From NCBI GenBank assembly GCA_963802415.1, contig CAWDIH010000001.1, forward strand, positions 806,001 to 870,000: 64,000 nt of DNA. Reading direction: 5' to 3'. Every line of letters begins with the position of its first letter. The stretch's first letter is position 1. Position numbers and translations under genes: made by a program. Below are positions 7,750 through 17,682 of this stretch, piece by piece. The DNA is from DATAES01 sp963802415 (GTDB lineage: Bacteria; Actinomycetota; Acidimicrobiia; Acidimicrobiales; JACDCH01). Below the pieces are notes generated by a model that did not search any database, had not been told where the DNA came from, and worked only from the letters and a program-made list of their open reading frames with translations.

Positions 7750-10700
7750 TCCTGTTCGGCTCGAACGCCGACACCGAACTGCTCGCGCTCCGTTCGGTGG
7801 TCGAAGATGTCCAAGGCGACATCGGGCCTGTCCATTGGTTCCATCCGGACCGCATCGATGACATCCCGTCGCTCGACGGCGTGAGCCTCGTCGCGGTCCG
7901 CTTGCTCGGCGGCGTGGAAGCGTGGTCCGAGGGCTTCGGCGCCCTCCGCCGAGCATGCGCGGCGGGCGCCATCCCGCTCGTCGCGGCGGGCGGCGAAGCA
8001 ACTCCGGATCCGGACCTGGTTGCAGCCTCGTCCGTGCCGACTGGCGTCGCGGCGCAGGCGCATACGTACCTCGCGGCTGGCGGTCCCCGGAACATCGCCA
8101 ATCTCCTGCGCTTCCTGTCCGACACGCTGCTGTTGAGCGGCGCGGCGTTCGAGCCGCCTGCGGCGGTTCCGGACGTCGCGATCTGGCCCGGAGCGGGTCT
8201 CGGCCGGGACGGAGCGGTGCGCGACGTCAGCCGTCCGCTGGTTGCGGTCATCTTCTACCGGGCCCACGTCGTGGCCGGGAACACGACATACGTCGAGGCC
8301 TTGTGCGACGCGCTCGACGCCGCCGGCGCCGACGTGCTTGCGATCTGGACGTATTCGCTGCGTCGCAACGCCGACGGCGCAGTACCGGCGCTGGATCTGT
8401 GCCGGGCACATGGCGTCGACGCGATCATCACGTCGACGCTGGCGTCGGGCGCGGCCGCAGCGGACGGCGACGGGTGGGACGTCCCAGGGTTCGAGGACGT
8501 CGGCGTTCCGGTCATCCAGGCGCCGGCGGTCAGCCGCTCTCGAGCCGAGTGGCGCGCAGACGATGCCGGCCTCTCTCCGCTCGACGTCGCCGCTGGCGTG
8601 GCGATCCCGGAGTTCGACGGACGGGTGATCGGTCCGTCGTTCGCCTTCAAGGAGATGGTCGACGCGGATGGTCGCAGCCAGGAGATCGTTGCCACGCCGC
8701 GCCGATCCCGAGCGCACGCGCCGGCTCGCCGCGCTCGCAATACGAACGGCGCGTCTCGCGGCGAATGTCCGTCGCCGAGCGGCGCGTGGCGATCGTGTTG
8801 TCCGCCTATCCCACCAACCGGGCGCGGCTCGGCAATGCGGTCGGTCTCGACACCCCAGCTTCTGTGATCGAGCTTCTCGACGCGATGCGGATTGCCGGCT
8901 ACCGCATCTCACACGTCCCGAGAGACGGCGACGCGCTCATGGAAGACCTCGCTGCCGGATTCACCTACGAGCACGCGCAGCTGAGCGCGACCGAAGTGGC
9001 GCGCGCCGCCGGCTCGCTGACCGTCGACGCGTATATCCGTTGGTTCGCGACGCTGCCCGACAGTGCGCGTGCGGGCGTCGAAGCCATGTGGGGACTCGCG
9101 CCGGGCGACATCTATGTCGACGGAGGCGCGCTGCACTTCCCCGGCAAGGGCCTCGGCAACGTGCTCGTCACGATCCAACCGCCGCGCGGCTTCGGTGCCG
9201 ATCCGATTGCCACCTACCACGCGCCGGACATGCCCCCGCCGCACCACTACCTCGCGTTCTATCGGTGGCTCGGGACGCCTGTCGCCGAAGGAGGGTGGGG
9301 CGCGGACGCGATCGTGCATCTCGGCAAGCACGGCACGCTCGAGTGGCTACCGGGCAAAGCGCTTGCACTGTCGGACGGCTGTTATCCCGACGTTGCGCTG
9401 GCGGACGTTCCACTCTTCTACCCGTTCGTCGTCAACGATCCAGGCGAGGGCACACAGGCGAAGCGGCGCTCGCACGCCGTTGTCATCGACCATCTGCCGC
9501 CGCCTCTCACCCGGGCCGACACCTACGACGATCTGGCGCGACTCGAGCAACTACTCGACGCGTACGCCTCCGTGTCGGTGATGGATCCGCCGAAGGCGCC
9601 GGCGTTGCGCGACCAGGTCTGGCGGCTGCTGGTCGATGCGGAGATCCACCGCGACCTCGAGCTCGGCGACGCGCAGCCGCATGAAGAGGTGTTCGACAAT
9701 GTCGTGCTCCACGTCGACGGCTACCTGTGCGCGCTCAAGGATGCCCAGATCCGAGGCGGGCTCCACATCCTCGGTCAGGTGCCGGAAGGGAACACACTCA
9801 TCGACACCGTGCTCGCAGTCACCAGGTTGTCGCAAGGCGCGATCCCGTCGCTGCGTGCGACCGTCGCGTCAGATCTCGGCGTCGCCCTCGAAGGCGGGTC
9901 GCGGCACGACATCGACGATGTTGAAAGGGAGTGCCGCGCGCGCGTGTGGTCGCACTCGCGGAGCGCGGCTGGGACCCGGGCACGACGGAGGATCCGACGT
10001 TGCGATGGACGGGCACCCGACTCGTGCCCGCGCTGCGCAGAACTCCGCAAGAGATCGGCAATCTGCTCGCCGGTCTCGCCGGGCACCACGTTCCTCCCGG
10101 TCCGAGCGGCGCGCCGAGCCGTGGCGGTGCGCACGTGTTGCCGACAGGTCGCAACTTCTACTCAGTCGATCCGAAGGCCGTCCCCTCGCGGCTTGCGTGG
10201 GACGTCGGGGTCGCACTGGCCCGCGACGTCGTCGCGCGCCATCGAGCGGAGTCCGGCGCGTATCCAACCACGGTCGGGCTCGTCTTGTGGGGAACCGCCG
10301 CCATGCGGACGATGGGCGACGACATCGCGGAAGCACTCGCGCTGCTCGGCGTTCGCCCGACTTGGAACGAGGAGAGTCAGCGGGTCACGGGTCTCGAGGT
10401 GATCGCCCTTGCAGAGCTGGGCCGTCCGCGCGTCGACGTGACGCTGCGCATCAGTGGCTTCTTCCGAGACGCGTTTCCTCACGCCATCGCGCTGCTCGAC
10501 GACGCTGTCAATCTCGTCGCCGGGCTCGACGAACCAGCGGTCGACAATCCGATCCATGCCGCCGGCAGCCACGACGCGAGATTGTGGGGCCCGCCGCCGG
10601 GGGGTTACGGCTCGGGCGTGCTCCCGATCATCGAGCGCGGCTCGTGGCGCACGCAGGCGGACCTGGCAGACGTGTATCTCGCGTGGTCCGGGTTCGCATA

Positions 10701-11293
10701 CGGCCGAGCGCGTCACGGAGACGCCGACAGCGACGCCATGCGCCGGCGCTTCGCGGCCATCGAGATCGCGGTCAAGAACCAGGACAACCGCGAGCACGAC
10801 ATCTTCGACTCGGACGACTACCTCCAGGATCACGGCGGCATGGTCGCGGCGGTGCGGGCGCTGACGGGATCCGCTCCGAAGGCGTGGTTCGGCGACACGG
10901 CGGATCCGGCGAACCCGCGCGTGAGGTCGCTGCGCGAGGAGGCGGCGCGCGTCGTTCGCAGCAGAGTGCTGAACCCGAAATGGATCAGTGCGATGCGCCG
11001 CCACGGCTACAAGGGCGCGTTCGAGCTCGCGGCGACCGTCGACTACCTGTTCGGCTACGACGCCACTGCCGAGGTCGTCGAGGACTGGATGTACGAGCGC
11101 GTGACGCTCGCAGTACGTTGCGGACCCGGAGATGCGCAAGTTCTTCGGTGAGTCGAACCCCTGGGCGCTTCGCGCCATCGCGGAACGGTTGCTCGAAGCC
11201 GATCAGCGGCGGATGTGGGACGCGTCCGATGCAGCCCGTACAACCCTGATCGAGGCCGTGCTGGAAGCCGAGGGTTACGAGGAGGCGAGATGA
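7746..11293 (+). CDS. cobN: Cobaltochelatase subunit CobN (four frame breaks)
   Basis: The large subunit of the ATP-dependent cobaltochelatase, which inserts cobalt into hydrogenobyrinate a,c-diamide. Conserved CobN segments are seen in order: VAVIFYRAHVVAGNTTYVEA, GVPVIQAPAVSR, RVAIVLSAYPTNRARLGNAV, HLGKHGTLEWLPGK, ALSDGCYPDVALADVPLFYP, DVTLRISGFFRDAFPHAI, GVLPIIERGSWR and YLFGYDATAEVVEDWMYER, ending WALRAIAERLLEADQR. The product would be about 1180 residues. The frame changes near 8700, 8770, 9935 and 11105, with no internal stop within each true segment. The GTG start overlaps the previous stop, and the stop overlaps the next ATG. Sequence error is the likely cause of the breaks. Confidence 0.88.
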
Positions 11294-12984
11294 ACGTCTT
11301 CCCGTTCGACGCCGTCGTCGGTCAGGACGACGCAAAGCTCGCCTTGCGAATCGCGGCTGTCGATCGCCGCGTCGGCGGCGTGTTGCTGCGGGGCGAGAAG
11401 GGATCGGCCAAGACGACGCTGGTGCGCGGTTTTGCCGCGCTCCTCGGTGACGTTCCGTTCGTCGAGTTGCCGCTCGGCGCCACCGAGGATCGTGTCGTCG
11501 GCTCACTCGACACACGCGCCGCACTCGTCGGGGGCGAGTTGCGGTTCCATCCCGGCCTGCTCGCCGGTGCGCACGGCGGTGTGCTGTACGTCGACGAGAT
11601 CAATCTGCTCGCCGACCATCTCGTGGACGTGTTGCTCGATGTCGCTGTATCGGGTGTGAACATCGTCGAGCGTGATGGTGTGTCGCACCGTCATCCGTGC
11701 CGGTTCGTGCTCGTCGGATCGATGAATCCCGAAGAGGGCGAGCTGCGACCACAGTTGCTCGATCGCTTCGGGTTGTGTGTCGAAGTTCGCGCGCCGGCGG
11801 CCGTGGAAGATCGCGTCGAGTCGGTCCGCCGCCGGCTCGAATTCGATCAGACCGGCCGCGTTCCGGTTGACGTCGTCTCGACTTTCGCCGCATTGCCTAC
11901 GGCCGGCGCCGACCTCACCGACGACGTGCTCGAGGCCGCGTCCCGGCTTGCGTTGCAGGTCGGGGCCGAGGGCTTGCGAGCCGATCTCGTGCTGTGCCGG
12001 GCGGCGTCTGCGTACGCCGCCCTCGATGGGAGGGACAAGACCGAAGTCGAGGACGTCCGGCGCGTCGCTCCCCTCGTGCTCGCGCATCGGAGTCGGAGAG
12101 GCCCCTTCGATCCACCGGTGCTTGCGTCGGACGAACTCGAGCGCGCGCTGGAGACGACGACCGACACGGACGGCACCACCGACGACGACGGCGCTGCGGG
12201 TGCCGCAGCTGCCGCGCCGGACCGGCCGTTCGCAACGGGCACGCCGCGGCAGCCGCCGACGCCCGCTCCTGCGACCGGCTCGTCCTCGCGCGGACGAGCG
12301 GTCGGTGACGCCCCCGCGAAGCCGGGCGACGTCATCTCGGTGCTTCCGACCGCGAAAGCCGTCGCGTCGCGCCGGGCGGGTGATCCCGACGCCGAACTGA
12401 CGATCGATGACCTTCGCTCGACTGTTCGAACGAGTCCGCGCACCCGGACGGTCGTCGTTTGTGTCGACCTCAGCGGCTCCATGGGAGCGCCCGAGCGAGC
12501 GAATGCAGCGTCGGGAACGGTGCTCGGACTTCTCGGCGACGCATACCAGCGGCGCGATCGGGTCGCGCTCGTGGGTTTCCGCGGTGCGGATGCAGAGGTG
12601 CTCGTCTCACCGACATCGAGCACCGAGGTGGCGCGCAACCGGCTCGACCAACTCACGACGGGGGGCGAGACCCCGCTGGCTGAAGGCTTGCTCGCCGCAT
12701 TGCGGATCGCCGTTGCCGTCCCACCGGGGGATGACGTGCTGTTGGCCGTGCTCACGGACGGCCGCGCCACCGGCGCACCGGACGCATTCGACCGAGCGCT
12801 CGAGGCCGCTGCTCGCGTGCGGCGTGCGGGCGTGCGGGCGATGGTGCTCGATTGCGAATCCGGGCTTCGGCCCCTCGGGCTCGCCCGGCGCCTGGCCGAG
12901 GCGATGGGAGCAGCGTGCACGCGCGCCGACGACCTGCAACCCGATCGACTCGCCAGTGTGATCGGAACCTATGCCGACCATTAG
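11290..12984 (+). CDS. Fused ChlI/ChlD-type chelatase AAA+/VWA subunit
   Basis: A 564-residue protein that should power CobN. Residues 1-270 form a MoxR/ChlI-type AAA+ domain with Walker A RGEKGSAKTT, Walker B GGVLYVDEINLL and SMNPEEGELRPQLLDRFGL. A flexible Asp/Thr/Ala/Pro-rich linker follows (about 290-345). The C-terminal part is a von Willebrand A domain with an intact MIDAS motif DLSGSMG and TDGRATGAP. In cobaltochelatases the AAA+ and VWA parts are usually separate (CobS, CobT); here they are one chain like magnesium chelatase subunit D. The gene overlaps cobN (ATGA). Confidence 0.85.
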   Translation: MNVFPFDAVVGQDDAKLALRIAAVDRRVGGVLLRGEKGSAKTTLVRGFAALLGDVPFVELPLGATEDRVVGSLDTRAALVGGELRFHPGLLAGAHGGVLYVDEINLLADHLVDVLLDVAVSGVNIVERDGVSHRHPCRFVLVGSMNPEEGELRPQLLDRFGLCVEVRAPAAVEDRVESVRRRLEFDQTGRVPVDVVSTFAALPTAGADLTDDVLEAASRLALQVGAEGLRADLVLCRAASAYAALDGRDKTEVEDVRRVAPLVLAHRSRRGPFDPPVLASDELERALETTTDTDGTTDDDGAAGAAAAAPDRPFATGTPRQPPTPAPATGSSSRGRAVGDAPAKPGDVISVLPTAKAVASRRAGDPDAELTIDDLRSTVRTSPRTRTVVVCVDLSGSMGAPERANAASGTVLGLLGDAYQRRDRVALVGFRGADAEVLVSPTSSTEVARNRLDQLTTGGETPLAEGLLAALRIAVAVPPGDDVLLAVLTDGRATGAPDAFDRALEAAARVRRAGVRAMVLDCESGLRPLGLARRLAEAMGAACTRADDLQPDRLASVIGTYADH

Positions 12985-12998
12985 CCGAATGTTGGGTG

Positions 12999-13024
12999 GA
13001 AACGGGTGCTCTGGCGCCCGTTTC
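12999..13024. terminator. Hairpin between convergent cobalamin genes
   Basis: GAAACGGG and CCCGTTTC form perfect 8-bp arms around a 10-base GC-rich loop, lying between the stop of the chelatase gene (12984) and the stop of cobQ (13040). The location between convergent genes and the A/T-ended stem suit a bidirectional terminator. No long T-run follows. Confidence 0.55.
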
Positions 13025-13039
13025 TCCCCGGAGATCCGG

Positions 13040-14439
13040 TCAAGACCGGCGGGTGAGGGCGGTGAGCAGCTCGGTGTCGAGGTGGGCGTCGACGGCGTCG
13101 GCGAGGTGGTCGAACGTCTCCTCGAGCGGGTCGCGCACCCGCGTGCCGCACACTGCGTGGATGACGTCAGGGTCCTCGAGGAGCCCGTGCACCGTCGTCG
13201 CGAGCACGGAGCCGCGTCGCCATACGAGCGGCGCGACCTCGCAACCGTCGGCATGCACGACGCCGTTGCGGATCTCGTAGCCGTGCGCACGAAGCCCGGC
13301 CAACGCGGTCCATGGTTCGTCGAGTTGAGGGAGGTCGACGTGCACGCGACGTGTCGTCTTCGACGGCGACATCTCTGTCCGCAGCGGGAGCAGCCCGACC
13401 CCGGTGGTCGCGCCCTCGACCTCGGACGGGTCGCGGACGTCCGTTCCGAGAACCATCGCGCCACCGCACACGCCGAGCACGCGGCCGCCCGAGGCGGCAA
13501 AGGCGTGGAGCCGGGCGTCGAGGTGCTGGCTTCGCAACCACGCAGCGTCCGCAGCGACGTGCTTCGAACCCGGGAGCACGACCAAGTCGACGCCGTCGAT
13601 GTCGTGAGGACGTGTCGCCCATCGCACACGGGCCGCGTGCGGTAGGAGCCGTAGCTCGTCGAGATTCGACGCGTACGGGTAGCGGACGACCGCGACCGAC
13701 GGAGCGCCAGCCGGCGGGTCGCCGCGAATGCTCGCCCCTTCCTCGTCCGGTAATTCGTGGGGCAACATCGGGAGCACACCGGCCATGGCCATGCCGGTGC
13801 GTGCGGTGATCGAAGTAGGCCCTGGTTCGAGCAGCGACGCGTCGCCTCGGAACTTGTTGAGCACGAAAGCCGCCAGCCGACCGCGGGTCTCGGGCGGCAC
13901 GAGCGCCCAAGTGCCGTAGACATGCGCGAACGCGCCCCGCGATCGATGTCCGCGACGAGTATGGCGGACGCATCGGCGTGCTGCAGCATGCGGTTGTTCA
14001 CGAGATCGACGAGGTTGATCTCCGCGGGGCTTCCCGCTCCTTCGAGGAGCACCAGTTCGTGTTCCCGGGCGACGCGGTCGTAAGCCGCGGCCATCGCCGG
14101 CCACAAGTGGGGAGCGCGGTCTCGCCACGGCAGTTCGGTGAGGTCGCGCCGAGCCACGCCGGCGACCACGACCTGGCTCCGTGTGTCCGCCTCGGGCTTC
14201 AAGAGCACGGGGTTCATGTCGACAGATGGTTCGATTCGAGCGGCACGCGCTTGGAGCCACTGCGCGACACCGATCTCGCCACCGTCGACGACCCTCGCGT
14301 TGTTCGACATGTTCTGCGCCTTGAACGGAACGACGTCGACGCCATGTCGCGAGAACCACCGTGCGAGCGCAGTCACCAGCAAGCTCTTGCCCGCAGTCGA
14401 CGTGCATCCGAGCACCATCAGGGGGCGGCGAATCGTCAC
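13040..14439 (-). CDS. cobQ: Cobyric acid synthase CobQ (one frame break)
   Basis: A glutamine-dependent amidotransferase that amidates adenosylcobyrinate a,c-diamide to cobyric acid. The N-terminal synthetase domain shows MVLGCTSTAGKSLLVTALAR, VVPFKAQNMSNNA, NPVLLKPEADTRSQVV and LVLLEGAGSPAEINL. The C-terminal glutaminase-like domain has VVLPGSKHVAADA and the nucleophile segment GRVLGVCGGAMVLG, with a later YEIRNGVVH. The frame breaks near 13940, where GGGG should be GGGGG to read DIDRGGAFAHVYG. The GTG start overlaps the cobK stop. Confidence 0.88.
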
Positions 14440-15170
14440 GGCCGGACCGACGCGAGCCAGGCGAGCGTGTCATTCGCGTTCGTGAAGCGACGCTCGGCGA
14501 CGATCTGCTGACGGTGCACCATCACGACCGGAAGACGCGCGGTGCGGGCCGCGACGAGCTTGGCGTCGTCCCCGCCTGCGTTCTTCGTCACGAGGAGCTC
14601 GATGCCGTGCGCAGACATCACGGCGGCCTCCTCTTCGACACCGAAGGGCCCGCGGGCCTGCACGACTGCCGCGGGCCGGAAGGGAAGCGGGTCGGGGCTC
14701 TCCACTGTGCGGACCACGAAGGCGACGGGCTCCAACCCCGCGAACGAAGCGAGGTCGAGCCGGCCGATGGTCAGCATGACGGGAGACAGGCCGAGGCGCG
14801 CGACGACACGGGCGGCGTCGGCGACGTCACCGGCGTCGATCCAGCGGTCTTGGTCCGTCGGCGTCCACGGTGGGCGAACGAGACGCGCGTGCGGTGTGCC
14901 AACTGCGTGTGCGGCTCCAAGCGCGTGGCGCGGCATGTCCTTCGAGAAGGGATGGGTCGCGTCGACGATCGCGTCGATGGCGTGCTTCCGCATGAACGCC
15001 ACCAAACCGTCGATGCCACCGAAGCCACCGACCCGCACGGGGCACGGCAGAGCGCGCTGTTCGGGAGTGTGCCCTGCGAAGGATGCGATGAACTCGATGT
15101 CGGTGGCACAGCGGGCGAGCTCCGCGAGCTCACGAGCCTCGGTCGTACCAGCGAGCAACAAGACCTTCAT
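14436..15170 (-). CDS. cobK: Precorrin-6A reductase CobK
   Basis: A 244-residue protein with the CobK/CbiJ pattern: N-terminal MKVLLLAGTTEARELAELA, ALPCPVRVGGFGGIDGL, IDAIVDATHPFSKDM, HARLVRPPW and near the end LLVTKNAGGDDAKLVAA. The enzyme reduces precorrin-6A to 6B with NADPH in the cytoplasm. It is intact and four-base coupled on both sides (ATGA with cobF upstream, GTGA with cobQ downstream), so cobF-cobK-cobQ form one minus-strand operon. Confidence 0.92.
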   Translation of the reverse strand: MKVLLLAGTTEARELAELARCATDIEFIASFAGHTPEQRALPCPVRVGGFGGIDGLVAFMRKHAIDAIVDATHPFSKDMPRHALGAAHAVGTPHARLVRPPWTPTDQDRWIDAGDVADAARVVARLGLSPVMLTIGRLDLASFAGLEPVAFVVRTVESPDPLPFRPAAVVQARGPFGVEEEAAVMSAHGIELLVTKNAGGDDAKLVAARTARLPVVMVHRQQIVAERRFTNANDTLAWLASVRP

Positions 15171-15943
15171 CGGCGGCGGCGAAACAGGAACGTGTCGAAC
15201 AGCCATCCTCGTTCGACGCGAGCACGAGTCCGCTCCTGATCGATGAATTGGCGCTGTTCGCCGAGCCGGCCTGCAGCCAACCGTTCGCCGCTCATGCCGG
15301 TGAACGCCGACCACCACACGTCGTATTCGTCGTCGAACGCACGCCAGGCGTCGTCGGCGTCGAGCATCACCACGACATTGTCGATGGTCTCCGGCACGCC
15401 GTCGCGAGCGAGCCGCCGTCCAGTCGTGATGAGGATCGCCTCGCCGGAGCGGTTGAGGGCAACGCGGTGTCGCGCCGCGAGCGCAGAGACGCTGCTGATG
15501 CCGGGGATCACGTCGACCACGAACTGCAGGTGCCCGTTGCCGCGCACCTCGTCGAGGATCGCGAGCGTGCCGTCGTACAGCGTCGGATCCCCCCACACGA
15601 GGAACGCGCCGGTCTCGTTCGGGCCGAGTCCGGCCACCAAGCGCTCATAGGCGACAACGCGTTCGCGTCGCCATCCCGCGATGGCGTCGTCATACGGCCC
15701 GTCGCCCCGGTCGCGGACAGCGTCGAGCGAGACCTCGACGATGCGATAGGAGCACGCAGGGTCGATCACGCGCTCGCACAGTTGTCGCCGGGTGTCACGC
15801 AGGTCCGCGCCAGCCGTCCCCTTGTCGACGATGAAGACCGCGTCCGTCTCGTTCAAGGCCCGCACGGCGCCCACCGTGAGGTGCTCGGGATCACCCGGGC
15901 CGATCCCGACAACGAGCACACGTCGTCCCTCGGCCCGACCCAT
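15167..15943 (-). CDS. cobF: Precorrin-6A synthase (deacetylating) CobF
   Basis: A 258-residue tetrapyrrole methylase. The N-terminal SAM-binding turn VLVVGIGPGDPEHLT, then AVFIVDKGTAGADL, GAFLVWGDPTLYDGTLAIL and VVDVIPGISSVSALAARH, identify CobF. It methylates C1 and removes the acetyl group during ring contraction, a hallmark of the aerobic route. The ATG at 15943 is only 23 bases from the divergent GTG of the cobI fusion; a GTG eight codons inside (15919) is an alternative start. Confidence 0.9.
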   Translation of the reverse strand: MGRAEGRRVLVVGIGPGDPEHLTVGAVRALNETDAVFIVDKGTAGADLRDTRRQLCERVIDPACSYRIVEVSLDAVRDRGDGPYDDAIAGWRRERVVAYERLVAGLGPNETGAFLVWGDPTLYDGTLAILDEVRGNGHLQFVVDVIPGISSVSALAARHRVALNRSGEAILITTGRRLARDGVPETIDNVVVMLDADDAWRAFDDEYDVWWSAFTGMSGERLAAGRLGEQRQFIDQERTRARVERGWLFDTFLFRRRR

Positions 15944-15944
15944 G

Positions 15945-15964
15945 CCCTACGTATTACCCTACGT
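15945..15964. promoter_or_regulatory. Direct repeat between divergent cobF and cobI starts
   Basis: The 8-mer CCCTACGT occurs twice, at 15945-15952 and 15957-15964, spaced 12 bp start to start, within the 23-bp gap between the two divergent start codons. Tandem short sites about one helical turn apart are the usual operator form for ribbon-helix-helix repressors, and the plus-strand gene encodes such a domain. The regulatory role is inferred. Confidence 0.4.
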
Positions 15965-15966
15965 GC

Positions 15967-16853
15967 GTGCGGAAGACCTCCGTGTACCTGCCCGACCAGC
16001 TGAAAGCCCAGCTCAGCGCTCTCGCGGGCCGCACTCGGCGGTCGGAAGCGGACCTGGTGCGGACGGCCGTCGAGCACGTCGTGGCCGAGGGTGCCCCGGC
16101 CGCCGCCGAGCCGCCCGAACATGCCGTTCCCGGCCGGCTCGTCGGCGTCGGAGTCGGCCCCGGCGCAGCAGATCTGCTCACCGTGCGGGCACTGCGCGCC
16201 CTGCATCGGGCGACACGTGTCGTCGCGCCGTGTACCGACGTCGGCGCGATGGGCCGTGCCGAGGCGATTGTCCGCGATGCCGCTCCGGACGTCGTCGTCG
16301 AGCGGGTGGTCTTCGCGATGACTCCGGAATCGCAGAGCGCGCGGTGCGTCGGTCCACGATGCGGCGGCGCGCGTCGCGTCACTGCTCGACGATGGGGAAG
16401 AGGTCGCGTTCATCACGCTCGGCGACCCGAACCTCTACTCCACGTTCGCGTCCATCGCCGCGCGAGCTCGCGTCCATCCGGCCGGAGTCGATGGTGGTCA
16501 CCGTGCCGGGCGTGATGGCATTCCAAGAGCTCGCCGCGCGCTCCGGCACCGTGCTCGCGGACGACCAACAGTCGTTCCTCGTTCTGCCAGCCAGCGACCA
16601 AGCGGCCAGCGCGAAGGGCGGCTCCATCGCCACCGCGTTACAGGACGATTCGCGCGCTGTCGTCATCTACAAGGGCGGCCGTCACGTCGAAGCGGTCGCA
16701 CGCCGGCTGCGCGACGCCGGACGTCTGCAAGGCTCTGTGCTCGGTGAGTTGCTCGGCCTGCCCGGCGAGCGGATCGCGCCGGTCGCCGACGTCGCCGACC
16801 GACCGGCCAGCTATCTGTCCGCGCTGATCGTTCCAGCGCAGTCGCATCGGTGA
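15967..16853 (+). CDS. cobI: Ribbon-helix-helix–precorrin-2 C20-methyltransferase fusion CobI (two frame breaks)
   Basis: Residues 1-40 form a textbook ribbon-helix-helix DNA-binding unit: strand KTSVYLP, helix DQLKAQLSALAGRT, helix RSEADLVRTAVEHVV. A short Ala/Pro linker leads into a tetrapyrrole methylase starting RLVGVGVGPGAADLLTVRAL, then FITLGDPNLYSTFASIAAR, VVTVPGVMAFQELAA and AVVIYKGGRHVEAVA. The enzyme makes precorrin-3A from precorrin-2. The frame changes near 16345 and 16475; every conserved block is present once the frames are joined. The N-terminal fusion is unusual. The GTG at 15967 is the only start that includes the whole DNA-binding domain. Confidence 0.8.
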
Positions 16854-17653
16854 TCTCGTTCGTCGGTGCCGGCCCCGGCGCGCCCGACCTGCTCACCCTC
16901 CGAGGCGCAGATCGCTTGCGGAACGCGGAGATCGTCGTGTGGGCGTCCTCACTCGTGCCGGAGGCAGTCCTCGACCACTGCGGCGCCGGTGTCGTGCTGC
17001 ACGACTCGGCAGCAATGACCCTCGAAGACGTGATCGACGTGTATGCCGCCGTGGATGACGCCGCCGCGATCGTGCGCCTTCATTCCGGCGATCCGAGCGT
17101 CTATGGCGCGATCGCCGAGCAGCTCGACTGGTGTCGGGCCAACGACAGGTCGTTCGAAGTGGTTCCCGGCGTGATGTCGATGTCGGCGGCGGCGGCGGCG
17201 CTGCAGCGCGAGCTGACCGTCCCGAAGCTTTCACAGTCCGTCGTGCTCACCCGCCTCGCCGGCCGTACGCAGGCTTCGATGCGGCCGGGTGAGGGCGTTG
17301 CCGCGTTCGCGGCCGCGCAGGTCTCGATGGCGGTGTTCCTGTCGGGCGCCCGCCCCGACGAGCTCCAGTCCGAGCTCCTGACCAGTTACCCACCCGAGAC
17401 ACCGGCCGCCGTGGTCGTGCGGGTGACATGGCCGGACGAGACGATCGTGCGGACGACTGTCGGCGAGCTCGCCTCGTCGATCCGTTCGACGGGCTCGGAC
17501 CGAACCGTTCTCGTGCTGGTGGGAGAAGCGCTTCGTGACGCACCGGTTCCGGCCCGCAGTCACCTCTACTCGCCGGCGCACGGCACGTCGTTCCGCTTGC
17601 CGAGCCGCAACGGATCCACGACGGGACGCCCGGGCCGGCGGCGCAGGACATGA
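16850..17653 (+). CDS. cobM: Precorrin-4 C11-methyltransferase CobM
   Basis: A 267-residue SAM-dependent methylase. Conserved features are ISFVGAGPGAPDLLTLRGAD, EIVVWASSLVPEAVL, RLHSGDPSVYGAIAEQ, FEVVPGVMSMSAAAAALQRE and VVLTRLAGRTQASM. It methylates C11 of precorrin-4 to give precorrin-5. The GTG start overlaps the upstream stop (GTGA). The stop falls in the first copy of an 11-bp tandem repeat that also forms the start of cobL. The Arg-rich C-terminus is not part of the conserved fold. Confidence 0.92.
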   Translation: MISFVGAGPGAPDLLTLRGADRLRNAEIVVWASSLVPEAVLDHCGAGVVLHDSAAMTLEDVIDVYAAVDDAAAIVRLHSGDPSVYGAIAEQLDWCRANDRSFEVVPGVMSMSAAAAALQRELTVPKLSQSVVLTRLAGRTQASMRPGEGVAAFAAAQVSMAVFLSGARPDELQSELLTSYPPETPAAVVVRVTWPDETIVRTTVGELASSIRSTGSDRTVLVLVGEALRDAPVPARSHLYSPAHGTSFRLPSRNGSTTGRPGRRRRT

Positions 17654-17682
17654 CGGCGACATGACGGCGACATGACGGCGAC
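17650..17682 (+). repeat. Three tandem copies of an 11-bp start-codon repeat
   Basis: ATGACGGCGAC occurs three times head to tail (17650, 17661, 17672). The first copy contains the cobM stop (TGA 17651-17653) and the third copy supplies the cobL ATG. Because 11 is not a multiple of three, the three ATGs are in three different frames and only the third is in frame with cobL. The array could arise by slippage at a translation-coupled junction. Confidence 0.8.

Noticed and set aside
17650..17682. CRISPR-like short array
   Set aside because: Units are 11 bp with no spacers; it is a plain tandem repeat at a gene junction. No CRISPR array was seen elsewhere.
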